Part shown: in pieces, positions 30,956-40,138 of the stretch | How positions within the stretch are numbered: the stretch's first letter is position 1 | Layout of the letters: each line of letters starts with the position of its first letter | Assembly (NCBI RefSeq): GCF_002237645.1 | Contig: NZ_MJUZ01000051.1 | Location: 1-64,000 of the forward strand | Source: Desulfovibrio sp. MES5 | Lineage (GTDB): Bacteria; Desulfobacterota; Desulfovibrionia; Desulfovibrionales; Desulfovibrionaceae | DNA length: 64,000 bases | Reading direction: 5' to 3' | Translations under genes and position numbers: made by a program | The notes under the pieces: model-generated | Database searches by the model: none | The model's input: the letters and a program-made list of their open reading frames with translations, nothing else | What the model was told of the DNA's origin: nothing

Positions 30956-31219
30956 CTACACGGCTTTTTCAATGATGGAGACCAGATGCCAGCGCTTGTT
31001 GCGCGAAAGCGGACGGAACTCCACAATCTTGACCTTATCGCCCATACCGCATTCGTTCATGGGATCATGAGCCGTGAACTTTTTGCGGCGCCTCACATAC
31101 TTCTTGAGCAGAGGGTGCTTGACCAGGGTCTCAACGCGCACGACAATGGTCTTGTCGTTCTTGTCGCTCACCACAATGCCGGTCAGCGTTCTGCCCTTAC
31201 GATCTTCCAGAGCTTGCAT
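30956..31219 (-). CDS. rpsQ: 30S ribosomal protein S17
   Basis: S17 is an early 16S binder at the body of the 30S subunit. The 87-residue product has the OB-fold sequence [20 protein letters not shown] and the [18 protein letters not shown] block. It lies 1 nt behind rpmC and 9 nt ahead of rplN. Confidence 0.97.
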   Translation of the reverse strand: MQALEDRKGRTLTGIVVSDKNDKTIVVRVETLVKHPLLKKYVRRRKKFTAHDPMNECGMGDKVKIVEFRPLSRNKRWHLVSIIEKAV

Positions 31220-31220
31220 T

Positions 31221-31451
31221 TTAGGCCCTCTGTTCCTTTTCGTTCAGTACAGTCTCGATGCGCGCCACATGCTTGCGCATGGCCTTCAGCTCGGAAGTCT
31301 TTTCAAGCTGCGCAGCGGCGTGCTTGAAGCGGGCGGACATCAGTTCCTGGCGCTGCTCGACCAGCTTGCCGCGCAGTTCTTCAACGCTCATGGCGCGAAG
31401 GTCGGCGGCAGCGGGCCGGACGCTCTTTTCAATTTTTTTCTTGGCAGCCAT
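31221..31451 (-). CDS. rpmC: 50S ribosomal protein L29
   Basis: L29 lies at the exit tunnel where trigger factor and SRP dock. The 76-residue product has a lysine-rich N-terminal addition of about 14 residues before the family core ([20 protein letters not shown]). It directly abuts rplP (no gap) and rpsQ (1 nt). Confidence 0.95.
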   Translation of the reverse strand: MAAKKKIEKSVRPAAADLRAMSVEELRGKLVEQRQELMSARFKHAAAQLEKTSELKAMRKHVARIETVLNEKEQRA

Positions 31452-31865
31452 TTAGATGCCCTCCCTCACCACGATGACGGTCTTCACGGGCAGCTTGTGC
31501 GCGGCGCGGGTGAGCGCTTCGCGGGCAAGGTCAAGGCTGACGCCCTTGATTTCATACAGCACGCGGCCGGGTTTCACCGGAGCGCACCAGCCCACCGGGG
31601 CGCCCTTACCGGAACCCTGACGGGTTTCAAGGGGCTTGGCGGTCACAGGGCGGTCGGGGAACACGCGGATCCAAACCTTACCACCGCGCTTGATGTGGCG
31701 CATCATGGCGATACGCGCAGCTTCAATCTGCTGGCTGGTAAGCTGTCCGTGCTGCACGGCCTTCAAACCAATGTCGCCAAAGGCAACTGTAGCGCCGCGG
31801 GTGGCCAGGCCGCGGAGGCGGCCCTTCTGCCATTTGCGGAATTTTACTTTTTTAGGCGCAAGCAT
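31452..31865 (-). CDS. rplP: 50S ribosomal protein L16
   Basis: L16 organises the A-site of the 50S subunit. The 137-residue product begins [19 protein letters not shown] and has the [19 protein letters not shown] and [16 protein letters not shown] blocks. Its start codon overlaps the rpsC stop by one base (TAATG), so translation is coupled. Confidence 0.97.
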
Positions 31866-32506
31866 TACTGATCAACCTCTTTGTCAAGGATTTCACCCTT
31901 GTATATCCACACCTTGACGCCAATGATGCCGTAGGTGGTGCGCGCTTCAGCAAAACCGTAGTCAATGTCGGCGCGCAGTGTCTGCAGGGGCACCCGGCCA
32001 TCGCGGTACCATTCGGTACGGGCGATTTCAGCGCCGGCCAGACGACCGGAACACGTCACCTTGATGCCTTCGCCGCCGAACTTGCGTGCCATTGACACGG
32101 TACGCTTCATGGCGCGGCGGAAAGCCACACGGCGCTCCAGCTGCTGTGCCACGTTTTCGGCCACAAGCTGGGCGTCCACTTCAGGACGACGGATTTCATT
32201 TACTTCAAGCGAAAACTCACGGCCGAACTTCTGACGAAGATCGTTGCGCAGCTTTTCGATTTCCACACCCTTGCGACCGATGACAATACCGGGGCGGGCA
32301 GTGGACAGGATAAGCCGTACCTTGCCGCCTGCACGTTCGATTTCGATCTTGGAAACGCCTGCATGATACAGAAGCTTCTTCACGAACGCGCGGATCTTGC
32401 TGTCTTCATAGACAAAGGCGGGGTATTCTTTCTTGCTGAACCAACGGGACTGCCAGTTCTTGTTATACCCAAGCCGGAACCCGAACGGATGTACTTTCTG
32501 ACCCAT
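31865..32506 (-). CDS. rpsC: 30S ribosomal protein S3
   Basis: S3 guards the mRNA entry with helicase activity together with S4 and S5. The 213-residue product has the type II KH domain ([20 protein letters not shown]) at about 65-84 and the C-terminal domain with [17 protein letters not shown]. It lies 3 nt behind rplV. Confidence 0.97.
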
Positions 32507-32509
32507 AGC

Positions 32510-32848
32510 CTATTCCTGCCCTTCTGCGAGTATAACGGTGACGTGGCTCGTGCGCTTATGAATCTTGGTCGCCCGGCCCTGGGCACGGGGCATGAAGCGC
32601 TTCCAGGTGGGGCCTTCGTTGACCACGACTTCCTTCACCACCATGGCGTCCACATCAACGCCGCCCAGCTGAGAGGCATTAGCCAGCGCGCTTTTCAGCA
32701 CACCGTAAATAACCCCAGCGGGCTTATTGGGCGTAAAGCGCAGAAGGTTCATTGCCTCCTCCACTCCAAGGCCCTGCACGTTTTTGGCGACAAGACGGGT
32801 CTTGCGCGGCGAAACGCGCTGGAATTTCGCAATAGCTTTAGATTCCAT
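32510..32848 (-). CDS. rplV: 50S ribosomal protein L22
   Basis: L22 reaches into the exit tunnel with its beta hairpin, the site of macrolide-resistance changes. The 112-residue product shows SPRKTRLVAKNVQG at the start and the hairpin sequence WKRFMPRAQGRATKIHKRTS near the end. It lies 9 nt behind rpsS. Confidence 0.97.
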   Translation of the reverse strand: MESKAIAKFQRVSPRKTRLVAKNVQGLGVEEAMNLLRFTPNKPAGVIYGVLKSALANASQLGGVDVDAMVVKEVVVNEGPTWKRFMPRAQGRATKIHKRTSHVTVILAEGQE

Positions 32849-32857
32849 ATCGCTACC

Positions 32858-33142
32858 CTACTTCCTGCCGGCCTTAGCCTTTTTGTCGGCGGCATGCCCA
32901 TGGTAGGTACGGGTGGGCGAGAATTCGCCCAGCTTGTGACCAACCATGTTTTCGGTGACGAACACCGGCACGAACTTTTTGCCATTATGCACCGCAAAGG
33001 TCAGTCCCACCATTTCCGGCAGGATGGTCGAGCGGCGCGACCAGGTCTTGACCACGCGCCTATCGCTGTTGGCCACGGCGGTGTCGACCTTCTTCATCAA
33101 ATGACCGTCAACAAACGGCCCTTTTTTCAATGATCTCGGCAT
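32858..33142 (-). CDS. rpsS: 30S ribosomal protein S19
   Basis: S19 binds in the 30S head with S13. The 94-residue product starts [20 protein letters not shown] and has [16 protein letters not shown] near the end, both diagnostic. It lies 9 nt behind rplB. Confidence 0.97.
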   Translation of the reverse strand: MPRSLKKGPFVDGHLMKKVDTAVANSDRRVVKTWSRRSTILPEMVGLTFAVHNGKKFVPVFVTENMVGHKLGEFSPTRTYHGHAADKKAKAGRK

Positions 33143-33151
33143 GAGCTACTC

Positions 33152-34000
33152 CTACTTCTGGCCGCGGCGTTTAACAATAAGCCTTGAAGAGGCCTTCTTC
33201 TTGTCGCGGGTCTTGTAACCCTTGGCGGGCATGCCCCAGGGCGACACAGGATGACGACCACCAGAGCTTCTGCCTTCGCCACCGCCCAAAGGATGGTCGA
33301 TGGGGTTCATGGCCACGCCACGGACCTTGGGACGGCGACCGAGCCAGCGGTTACGGCCAGCCTTGCCCAGCGAGATGCTTTCATGATGCACGTTGCCCAC
33401 CTGGCCCACAGTGGCCACGCAGGTCACGAGCACCTTGCGGACTTCGCCGGAGGGCAGGCGCAGCAGAGCGTGCTTGCCTTCCTTGGCGACGAGCTGAGCG
33501 TAGGTGCCCGCGGCGCGGCAAAGCTGTCCGCCCTTGCCGGGGTACAGCTCGACGTTGTGGATGACCGTACCCACGGGGATGCGCTGCATGGGCAGAGCAT
33601 TACCGGGCATGATGTCGGCCACGACGCCGTTGCGCTCGTTGACGCCGGACATGACCACGTCGCCCTGCTTCAGGCCCACAGGAGCCAGAATGTACCGCTT
33701 TTCGCCATCCGTGTAGTGCAGAAGGGCGATGCGGGCGGAGCGGTTGGGATCATATTCAATGTGAGCAACACGGGCTTCAATGCCGGTTTTATCGCGCTTG
33801 AAGTCAATGATGCGGTACAGACGCTTCACGCCACCGCCACGACGGCGGCTGGTGACACGGCCCAAGTTATTGCGGCCGGCCTTCTTGGTCAGACCGACAG
33901 TAAGGGACTTCTCAGGGCGCGTCCGGGTGATTTCCTCAAAATCGGAAACCGTCTGGAAACGACGCCCAGCGGAAGTCGGTTTCAGCTTGCGGACAGCCAT
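33152..34000 (-). CDS. rplB: 50S ribosomal protein L2
   Basis: L2 is needed for peptidyl transfer and subunit joining. The 282-residue product has the central SH3-like and OB parts and the C-terminal peptidyl-transferase loop with [20 protein letters not shown], including the conserved histidine. It lies 2 nt behind rplW. Confidence 0.98.
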   Translation of the reverse strand: MAVRKLKPTSAGRRFQTVSDFEEITRTRPEKSLTVGLTKKAGRNNLGRVTSRRRGGGVKRLYRIIDFKRDKTGIEARVAHIEYDPNRSARIALLHYTDGEKRYILAPVGLKQGDVVMSGVNERNGVVADIMPGNALPMQRIPVGTVIHNVELYPGKGGQLCRAAGTYAQLVAKEGKHALLRLPSGEVRKVLVTCVATVGQVGNVHHESISLGKAGRNRWLGRRPKVRGVAMNPIDHPLGGGEGRSSGGRHPVSPWGMPAKGYKTRDKKKASSRLIVKRRGQK

Positions 34001-34002
34001 GC

Positions 34003-34293
34003 TTATACTCCCTCGAAGAACTCGATTTTATCGCCCTGGCGCAGCGTCACATACGCTTTTTTCCAGCCAGCCTTGCGACCAACCACACGGCCCTGGCGCT
34101 CCCTGTTCAGGGGCGCGCGGCGAACCACGTTGACCGCTTCCACTTTAACATCAAAAGCCTTTTCCACGGCCTGCTTGATTTCAAGCTTGTTGGCCTGAGT
34201 GTGGACCATAAAGGCCACCTGCTGCGCTTCGTCCTTGATCATGGTCGTCTTTTCGGTCAGCAGGGGCTTGAGCAGAACAGAAGTGATTTCCAT
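34003..34293 (-). CDS. rplW: 50S ribosomal protein L23
   Basis: L23 is the main docking site for trigger factor and SRP at the tunnel exit. The 96-residue product has [15 protein letters not shown] at the N-terminus and the [17 protein letters not shown] block. It lies 2 nt behind rplD and 2 nt ahead of rplB. Confidence 0.97.
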   Translation of the reverse strand: MEITSVLLKPLLTEKTTMIKDEAQQVAFMVHTQANKLEIKQAVEKAFDVKVEAVNVVRRAPLNRERQGRVVGRKAGWKKAYVTLRQGDKIEFFEGV

Positions 34294-34295
34294 AA

Positions 34296-34928
34296 CTACG
34301 CTCCCTTCTTCGCGAAACGCGCCTGAACGGATTCCACAGCGCCTTCAAGCAACACAAGCTGCTTGTGCTTCAGGATTTCAAGCACGCTCAGGCGGTCCAC
34401 CGTGGTCAGGGTGAGGCCGGGGATGTTGCGAACCGAGCGGGTCAGTTCAACGTTTTCCTCGGGCGCCACGATGAGGGCCTTGTTGAGGCCCAGGGTGTTG
34501 GCCACCTTGGCAAAATGTTTGGTTTTGGCTTCGGGCAGTTCAATGCCCTTAACCACCATAAGGGTTTCTGCGGCCAGGCGGCTGGACAGAGCCATCTTGA
34601 GAGCCAGGGCGCGAACCTTGCTGTTAACCTTGAAGCTGTAGTCGCGGGGGCTGGGTCCAAAAATGATCGCGCCGCCGCGCCAGATGGGCGAACGGTTGGA
34701 ACCGGCGCGTGCGCGGCCGGTGCCCTTCTGCTTCCAGGGCTTGACGCCGCCGCCGGAAACAAAGGCGCGGGTCTTGGCATTGTGCGTTCCAGCGCGTTTG
34801 GCCGCCATTTGGGCGCGCGCCACGAGATTGAGGATTTCGGGCCTCACCTCGATTTCGAACACATCGGAAGCCAGCGTAACTTCACCGCTTTCCTGCTTGT
34901 TCTGATCAAATATTTTCACGGTAGCCAT
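34296..34928 (-). CDS. rplD: 50S ribosomal protein L4
   Basis: L4 lines the exit tunnel and in E. coli represses the S10 operon. The 210-residue product has the extended tunnel loop KPWKQKGTGRARAGSNRSPI at about 63-82 and the globular C-domain. It lies 11 nt behind rplC. Whether it controls the long leader ahead of rpsJ here is unknown. Confidence 0.97.
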   Translation of the reverse strand: MATVKIFDQNKQESGEVTLASDVFEIEVRPEILNLVARAQMAAKRAGTHNAKTRAFVSGGGVKPWKQKGTGRARAGSNRSPIWRGGAIIFGPSPRDYSFKVNSKVRALALKMALSSRLAAETLMVVKGIELPEAKTKHFAKVANTLGLNKALIVAPEENVELTRSVRNIPGLTLTTVDRLSVLEILKHKQLVLLEGAVESVQARFAKKGA

Positions 34929-34939
34929 TGCTGCTTCCT

Positions 34940-35569
34940 CTACTGCTTGCGGATCAGTACCAGCCCGTTCTTGGGGCCGGGCACGGAACCTTTGACCAGA
35001 ATGACGTTGTCCTCAGGACGGACGTCAACAATGGTCAGGCCCATTTCCGTAACGGTTTCATTGCCCCAGTGGCCAGCCATCTTCCGGCCCTTGAACACGC
35101 GGCCGGGGAAGGTGTTGTTACCGATGGAGCCGTTGTTGCGGTGCACCTTTTCGCAGCCGTGCGTATCCTTGGAGCCAGCAAAGTTCCAGCGGCGCATACG
35201 GCCCTGATACCCCTTACCAACGCTCTTGCCGGTCACCTTGACGGTGTCGCCGGCGGCGAACATTTCAACGGTAAGTTCCTGGCCCAGCTCCTGCTCGGGA
35301 GCAGCAGAAAGGCGGATCTCACGCAGGTGGCGGAAGAGTCCTTTGCCAGCCTTGGCAAAGTGGCCCTGCATGGCCTTGCCCACGTGCTTTTCCTTAGCGG
35401 CGGTCAGCGCGATCTGCACGGCGTTGTAGCCGTCGCTGGACGCGGTCTTGACCTGGGTGACCGGGCAAGGTCCTGCCTCAATCACCGTAACGGGCACAGC
35501 GGCGCCGTTGCCGTCAAATATGCGGGTCATACCGAGTTTGCGACCCAAAATTCCCATTTTCTCAGCCAT
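34940..35569 (-). CDS. rplC: 50S ribosomal protein L3
   Basis: L3 contacts the peptidyl-transferase centre. The 209-residue product starts [20 protein letters not shown] and has the basic loop [20 protein letters not shown] with the modifiable glutamine region replaced by the usual variant. It lies 12 nt behind rpsJ. Confidence 0.97.
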   Translation of the reverse strand: MAEKMGILGRKLGMTRIFDGNGAAVPVTVIEAGPCPVTQVKTASSDGYNAVQIALTAAKEKHVGKAMQGHFAKAGKGLFRHLREIRLSAAPEQELGQELTVEMFAAGDTVKVTGKSVGKGYQGRMRRWNFAGSKDTHGCEKVHRNNGSIGNNTFPGRVFKGRKMAGHWGNETVTEMGLTIVDVRPEDNVILVKGSVPGPKNGLVLIRKQ

Positions 35570-35581
35570 GACTGCCTCTCG

Positions 35582-35899
35582 CTAGAGCTTGATTTCCACG
35601 TCCACACCGGCGGGCAAGGAAAGCTTGCCCAGCGCGTCGACGGTCTGCTGGGTGGGTTCCAGAATATCCATAAGCCGCTTGTGAATACGCATCTCAAACT
35701 GCTCACGGGACTTCTTGTCCACATGCACGGAACGCTGCACGGTATACTTATGAATGTTGGTGGGCAGAGGAATGGGCCCCGCCACACCGGCACCCGTATT
35801 GCGCGCCGTATCCACGATTTCCGCAACGGCTTTATCCAGAATGCGGTAATCGTAGGCTTTGAGCTTGATCCGAATGCGATCGCTGCTAACTGTCGTCAT
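35582..35899 (-). CDS. rpsJ: 30S ribosomal protein S10
   Basis: S10 is a 30S head protein and also, as NusE, joins NusB in antitermination. The 105-residue product starts [20 protein letters not shown] and has [20 protein letters not shown]. It is the first gene of the S10 cluster. tuf and fusA, often just upstream, are not in this window. Confidence 0.97.
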   Translation of the reverse strand: MTTVSSDRIRIKLKAYDYRILDKAVAEIVDTARNTGAGVAGPIPLPTNIHKYTVQRSVHVDKKSREQFEMRIHKRLMDILEPTQQTVDALGKLSLPAGVDVEIKL

Positions 35900-36430
35900 T
35901 GTTGCCTACTCCGTTTGCATAAACATCCCACGTGCCGACCACCGGCTACGCGGGCTTCTTCACAGCATTCGCGGGCCATGAAGCATGGCCCGAAGGCCGA
36001 CCTCACCCTGGAATGGGACGGAACGGAGCAACGTAAGGGGCTGCGCTAATGCGCGCATCATGCCTGATATCAGGATATTCGGAAGATTTTGGACGCCTGA
36101 ACGCGCCTGCATCATCCGCATGATGCTCCCCGGCGTCGCCCAGGCCAGGCCACCAAGAAAAGGTGGCAAGGCGGTCCCGCAGGGTCACCAAATGAGGGGA
36201 ATCCTCCCCCCTACCTTACAGCCCCGGGTCACGCGCGCCTCCGGGGCAGCGGTGGGATCCGTCGATGGGCTGGAACGGCTCGACATTGTCCGGCATCTGG
36301 TAACGCCTGCACATGTCAAAACCTGTCGGGTTCGCTTTGAACCCTTCCAGGTACAGCAGGGCAGACTCAATCTGCCCTTCCCTGCCGTCCAGGGAATACC
36401 CATTGAAGACACCTGTCCCAATGGGCAAGG
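35900..36430 (-). promoter_or_regulatory. Structured leader of the S10 operon
   Basis: About 530 nt between the promoter and rpsJ without a credible gene. Several hairpins are visible: AGGGCAGA/TCTGCCCT at 36358-36378, GCATCAT/ATGATGC near 36110-36127, GCCACC/GGTGGC near 36150-36170 and GGGCCATG/CATGGCCC near 35972-35991. A leader of this size suggests ribosomal-protein autoregulation, but no known L4-leader consensus was recognised. Confidence 0.5.
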
Positions 36431-36433
36431 GAT

Positions 36434-36462
36434 GTTTTAGCCAACACAAGCCGCCGCGTCAA
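36434..36462 (-). promoter_or_regulatory. Promoter of the S10 operon
   Basis: Minus strand TTGACG (36457-36462), 17-nt spacer, TAAAAC (36434-36439). It is divergent from the promoter at 36506-36535 and closely resembles the tRNA-Thr promoter. Confidence 0.65.
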
Positions 36463-36505
36463 GGCTTTTTACACTATTTTTTGTTTTGCGTCATCAGAAC
36501 GTCAC

Positions 36506-36535
36506 TTGACACCCAAGTAACTCACTAGGTATACG
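36506..36535 (+). promoter_or_regulatory. Promoter of receiver-TPR gene
   Basis: TTGACA (36506-36511), 18-nt spacer, TATACG (36530-36535), about 85 nt ahead of the GTG start of the next gene. Confidence 0.6.
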
Positions 36536-36620
36536 CGTAAACCGAAAATTGTTTTTTTCCATTTTTTTTCGTCCCGCAGCGCGCAGCACGCCACACCCCG
36601 GCTTTTTTCAAGGAGAATGC

Positions 36621-37982
36621 GTGGCATATAACACCGCCCCGAACGCCAATCACACTGTGTATCAGGACACCGTCATCAACTATATGAAGAATGATGGCGG
36701 ACACGTCATGGTTCTCAGCAACGATCAGGCGTTCAGCACGCAATTGCGCCTCACCCTTGCCAAAGACCTTGGGCTCACCTCCCCCGGCCTTTTCACCGCC
36801 CTTACTGATCCCCGCATGGTATTGCAGGAACTGCAGGCCTTGCTGCCCAGCCATCCTGCCCCCATACTCTTTCTTGAGCGCATGATAAACGGCCAGGACC
36901 TGAGTTTTCTGGTCGGCCAGATCAAGCAGGCCTACAGCGGACTCAAGATAATCATCCTTACCAACGACGTGCAGCGTGACCGCCTGATGCTTTTGCACGA
37001 GGTGGGGGCGGACAACTTCATCGCCAAGCCCGTTTCCATAAATACGCTTATTGAAAAAATGGCCTTCACCATCAAGCCGCAGAGCAAGCTTGGTCAGGCC
37101 ATTGACTTTGCCAAAGGACTTTTGGCTCGTGAGCAGTTTGAGCAGGCCCTTGCCGCCAGCCGGAAAATTCTTGAAATCAAGCCGGGCAGCGCGGCGGCCT
37201 ATCTTGTCATGGGCGACGCCCACCGTGGCCTCAGCCAGTTCGACCAGGCGCACGCCGCCTATGAAGCGGCGGCTGCAGCCGCCGACCTTTACCTCGCGCC
37301 CCTGCAACGGCTCGCTGAAATGTATGAGGAGCTGGACAACAAGGAAAACCAGCTTCACTATCTGAATAAGCTCGACCAGATTTCGCCCCTCAACGTCAAC
37401 CGCAAGGTCAGTCTGGGCGAGGTGCATCTGGCGCTGGGGAATGTGGAACAAGCCGAGAATTTTTTTGACAAGGCCCTCACGCAGATGAACCGCGAAGCCG
37501 TGGAGGGGCTCAGCGCCCTTTCCAGCCGTATTGCCGAGGTCTACGCCGACCGCGACCCGCAGAAGGCCGAAAAATTTCTGCGCAACAGCCTTGAGGTCAA
37601 GGGCAAGTATCTTTCCAAAAGCGATATCGTGGTTTTCAACCAGCTTGGCATCAGCCTGCGCAAGCAGGGGCGCTGGCGTGACTCCATCATTGAATACAAG
37701 CGCGCCCTCAAAATAGCCCCGGACGACGCCAACCTTTATTACAACATGGGCATGGCTTTTGCCGAGGGGCAGGATTTTATCCAGGCCAAGGCCAACCTGC
37801 TCAAGGCCCTTGAGCTGGACACCGACATATACAAGGCCAGTGCCGCCATTGCGTTCAATTTTGGGGCCGTCTTTTTGCAGTCACGCGAAAAGCAGCGGGC
37901 CGCGCAGTTTTTTCAGACGGCTCTTCATCAGGAACCCGGCCATGCATCGGCCCGGCTGGGCCTGGAACGGAGCATGTTCTAA
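36621..37982 (+). CDS. Degenerate receiver domain fused to TPR repeats
   Basis: A 453-residue cytoplasmic protein. I start it at the GTG at 36621, which has AAGGAG 5 nt ahead; 24 upstream codons show no ribosome site. Residues about 25-145 look like a response-regulator receiver (HVMVLSNDQAFS at strand 1, ILTNDV at strand 4, FIAKPVSINTLIEKM with the conserved lysine), but strand 3 reads APILFLERM, so the phosphoacceptor Asp is missing. From about 150 to the end there are seven or so TPR-like helix pairs, e.g. LGISLRKQGRWRDSIIEYKR. It is probably a protein-protein scaffold. Similar proteins are known in Desulfovibrio, but no function is assigned. Confidence 0.8.
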   Translation: MAYNTAPNANHTVYQDTVINYMKNDGGHVMVLSNDQAFSTQLRLTLAKDLGLTSPGLFTALTDPRMVLQELQALLPSHPAPILFLERMINGQDLSFLVGQIKQAYSGLKIIILTNDVQRDRLMLLHEVGADNFIAKPVSINTLIEKMAFTIKPQSKLGQAIDFAKGLLAREQFEQALAASRKILEIKPGSAAAYLVMGDAHRGLSQFDQAHAAYEAAAAAADLYLAPLQRLAEMYEELDNKENQLHYLNKLDQISPLNVNRKVSLGEVHLALGNVEQAENFFDKALTQMNREAVEGLSALSSRIAEVYADRDPQKAEKFLRNSLEVKGKYLSKSDIVVFNQLGISLRKQGRWRDSIIEYKRALKIAPDDANLYYNMGMAFAEGQDFIQAKANLLKALELDTDIYKASAAIAFNFGAVFLQSREKQRAAQFFQTALHQEPGHASARLGLERSMF

Positions 37983-37984
37983 AG

Positions 37985-38124
37985 AGTGTAGTCACGAGCG
38001 CCTTTCCAGATATTTCTATGTCGAACTTCACCTTTTATTCCGGTCGAGTGCCATCAGAGCGCACTCTCTGCATAAAAGGCTCGTTCCCCTTGATGTAGCT
38101 GAAAATTCATCTCGTGATTACACT
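37985..38124. ncRNA. Rod-like structured element, possible small RNA
   Basis: A closing stem of 14 continuous pairs joins 37985-37998 (AGTGTAGTCACGAG) and 38111-38124. Inside, CCTTTTAT (38031-38038) pairs with ATAAAAGG (38072-38079), and GAGTGC (38046-38051) with GCACTC (38061-38066) closes the tip, so the whole 140 nt can form one rod with internal loops. It begins 3 nt behind the TPR gene stop. It could be a small RNA, a 3' UTR structure or a MITE with 14-bp ends. Confidence 0.45.
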
Positions 38125-38206
38125 GCCCAGACCTGAGTAACCTTGATAGTGTTTACATGTTCCACGAATCTACCCCGCGCTGCGGCGTGCTGCGCTCTCC
38201 CCCAAT

Positions 38207-38247
38207 GTTAAAGCGCGTACCCTTTTTACAAGGGTACGCGCTTTAAC
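38207..38247. terminator. Perfect 18-bp terminator-like hairpin
   Basis: GTTAAAGCGCGTACCCTT (38207-38224) pairs perfectly with 38230-38247 around TTTAC. Both flanks are AT-rich. It lies between convergent genes and can end transcription from both sides. Confidence 0.75.
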
Positions 38248-38280
38248 ATCTCCGCTTCAGATCAAAAAACTCTCAGTAAT

Positions 38281-38393
38281 AACTAAGATACAATAAGAGT
38301 TTTAGGGGGTGGGGGCGTGGGGGAGGAAACCCTTTTGCAAAAGGGTCCCTTCCCCACAAAGCATTTCATCCCTCCCACTAATCATTTCAAAAG
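38281..38393. repeat. GC-rich hairpin repeat, copy behind ftsY
   Basis: Third close copy of the repeat: ACAATAAGAGTTTTAGGGGG, G-rich tract, hairpin at about 38317-38357 (AACCCTTTTGCAAAAGGGT core), then AAAGCATTTCA and ATCATTTCAAAA. It ends 12 nt from the ftsY stop codon, the same spacing as for lon and selD. Confidence 0.8.
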
Positions 38394-38405
38394 TACGATG
38401 CACGA

Positions 38406-39917
38406 TCAGGCCGCTCCGCCGTCTTTCTGGCCCAGCAGAGCGCGCGCGTAATCCTCGCCATTGAAGGGCCGCAGGTCTTCGAGCTTTTCGCCCAGTCCCA
38501 CAAAGGTTATGGGCAGGTGGTGCTGCATGGCCACGGCAATGGCGACGCCGCCCTTGGCCGTGCCGTCCAGTTTGGTAATGATGAGTTCGTCCACGCCCGC
38601 TGCTTCCTTGAACAGTTTGGTCTGCGACAGGGCATTCTGGCCCGTGGTCGCGTCAATGACCAAGATGCTGCGGTGGGGCGCGCCCGGATGCTTTTTGCCC
38701 AGCACCTGGCGGATCTTGGTCAGCTCTTCCATAAGATTGACCTTGGTTTGCAGACGGCCAGCCGTATCCACAAAAAGGACGTCCACGCCTTCCTTCACGG
38801 CCCTGTCCATGGCCTCGTACGCCACGGAGGCCGGATCCGATCCCGGGGCCTTGGCATGAAAAAGCGCCCCTACGCGACCTGCCCAGACCTGCAACTGCTC
38901 GATGGCGGCAGCGCGGAAGGTGTCGGCAGCGGCGATCATGACCTTTTTGCCCTGCATGCGCGCGCGGTGCGCCAGTTTGGCGATGGTCGTGGTTTTACCC
39001 ACGCCATTGACGCCGATCATGAGCACAACTTCGGGCGGATTGACGGCGGCAATGCGGCGCGGCGCACGAAATATCTCTTCGACTTCGGCCATGAGCAGGG
39101 CGCGCATGCCCGACGCCTGCGTGATTTTTTCCTTGCGCGCCCGTTCCTTGAGGCGCTCCACCAGTTCCAGCGACGGTTCATAGCCGAGGTCGGCCATGAT
39201 AAACAGCTCTTCAAGCTCTTCCCAGAAGGCGTCGTCAAGCTCGCCATGGCTCGAAAACAGTGAATCCAGACCGCGCGCGAGCTGATCGCGCGTGCGGGCC
39301 AGCCCTTCGGTTATCTTGATGAACAGGCGGCTGCGCTCGTCTTCCTCATCTTCCAGATCAAGGGCCAGAGCCAGGCGGTACTGCAATTCCGAGCGGAATT
39401 CCTCAACCTGCCGATACTCCATACGCTGCGTCCAGGCGCGAAAGTCGTCAACAAAAGCCTGCGTTTCCTGAGGCGGCGCTTCCAGCGCGCCAAGCAGAAA
39501 AGAAAGGCGCTGCCACAAAAGATCGCCTGTTTCATCAACTCCTTCCAGAACGATGCCAAGCCAGACAGAGAGGCGCGGTTCCGCCTCGCGCAGGCGCAGC
39601 GTCAGCGCTTCTTCCGCAGGGCTTGCGGCAACAGCGGCAGGAGCGGATACTGTGGAGACAGCGTGCGCCGTTGCTTGGGCAGCAGACCCGGCAGCGGCAG
39701 GATTGGCGGCGGGAATGGCGTCTGCGGCTTCATTTTCCGCATGGGCCGCAGCCTGGGGGCCTTCAGCGTCCGCCGCTTGCTGCGCTGGCGTTTCCGGCTG
39801 GCCCGGAGCCTGAACGTCTTTCAGGGCAGAAGCGTCTCCCTGTTCCTGAATCTGTGACTTCTGTTCTTCGGCGGGTTCAGAGCCGAACATTTTTTTGATG
39901 GCTGAAAAAAATCCCAT
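38406..39917 (-). CDS. ftsY: Signal recognition particle receptor FtsY
   Basis: FtsY docks SRP-ribosome complexes at the membrane. The 503-residue product has a long acidic, Ala/Glu/Pro-rich A region (1-200), then the NG GTPase domain with GVNGVGKTTTIAKLA (G1), DTFRAAAIEQL, DTAGRLQ (G3) and TKLDGTAKGG (G4). The first residues MGFFSAIKKMF are the amphipathic membrane-targeting helix. It is separated from the next upstream gene by about 220 nt. Confidence 0.95.
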   Translation of the reverse strand: MGFFSAIKKMFGSEPAEEQKSQIQEQGDASALKDVQAPGQPETPAQQAADAEGPQAAAHAENEAADAIPAANPAAAGSAAQATAHAVSTVSAPAAVAASPAEEALTLRLREAEPRLSVWLGIVLEGVDETGDLLWQRLSFLLGALEAPPQETQAFVDDFRAWTQRMEYRQVEEFRSELQYRLALALDLEDEEDERSRLFIKITEGLARTRDQLARGLDSLFSSHGELDDAFWEELEELFIMADLGYEPSLELVERLKERARKEKITQASGMRALLMAEVEEIFRAPRRIAAVNPPEVVLMIGVNGVGKTTTIAKLAHRARMQGKKVMIAAADTFRAAAIEQLQVWAGRVGALFHAKAPGSDPASVAYEAMDRAVKEGVDVLFVDTAGRLQTKVNLMEELTKIRQVLGKKHPGAPHRSILVIDATTGQNALSQTKLFKEAAGVDELIITKLDGTAKGGVAIAVAMQHHLPITFVGLGEKLEDLRPFNGEDYARALLGQKDGGAA

Positions 39918-40138
39918 TCCTTCTCCTTATGGCTCGTGACCGCGCAGGCTTGTGCGCAACGGCTGCATCTGAAGCGTGTTGCCCCGTAAAATACGTATTC
40001 CCAAATATTACGCGGATCAGTGCAGCGCTTCACAGCACGCATGAACCGGACGTATGAACCGCGCGCATAGATGGCGCGCATGAACAGCGTCAATGAACTG
40101 CACATATGAATTGGGCGGCTGCCCGGCGGTTTCCGTCC

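Noticed and set aside
35985..36440. 151-residue plus-strand ORF in the S10 leader
   Set aside because: No ribosome site, Pro/Arg-rich shadow-like sequence, and it covers the hairpins and promoter of the S10 operon.
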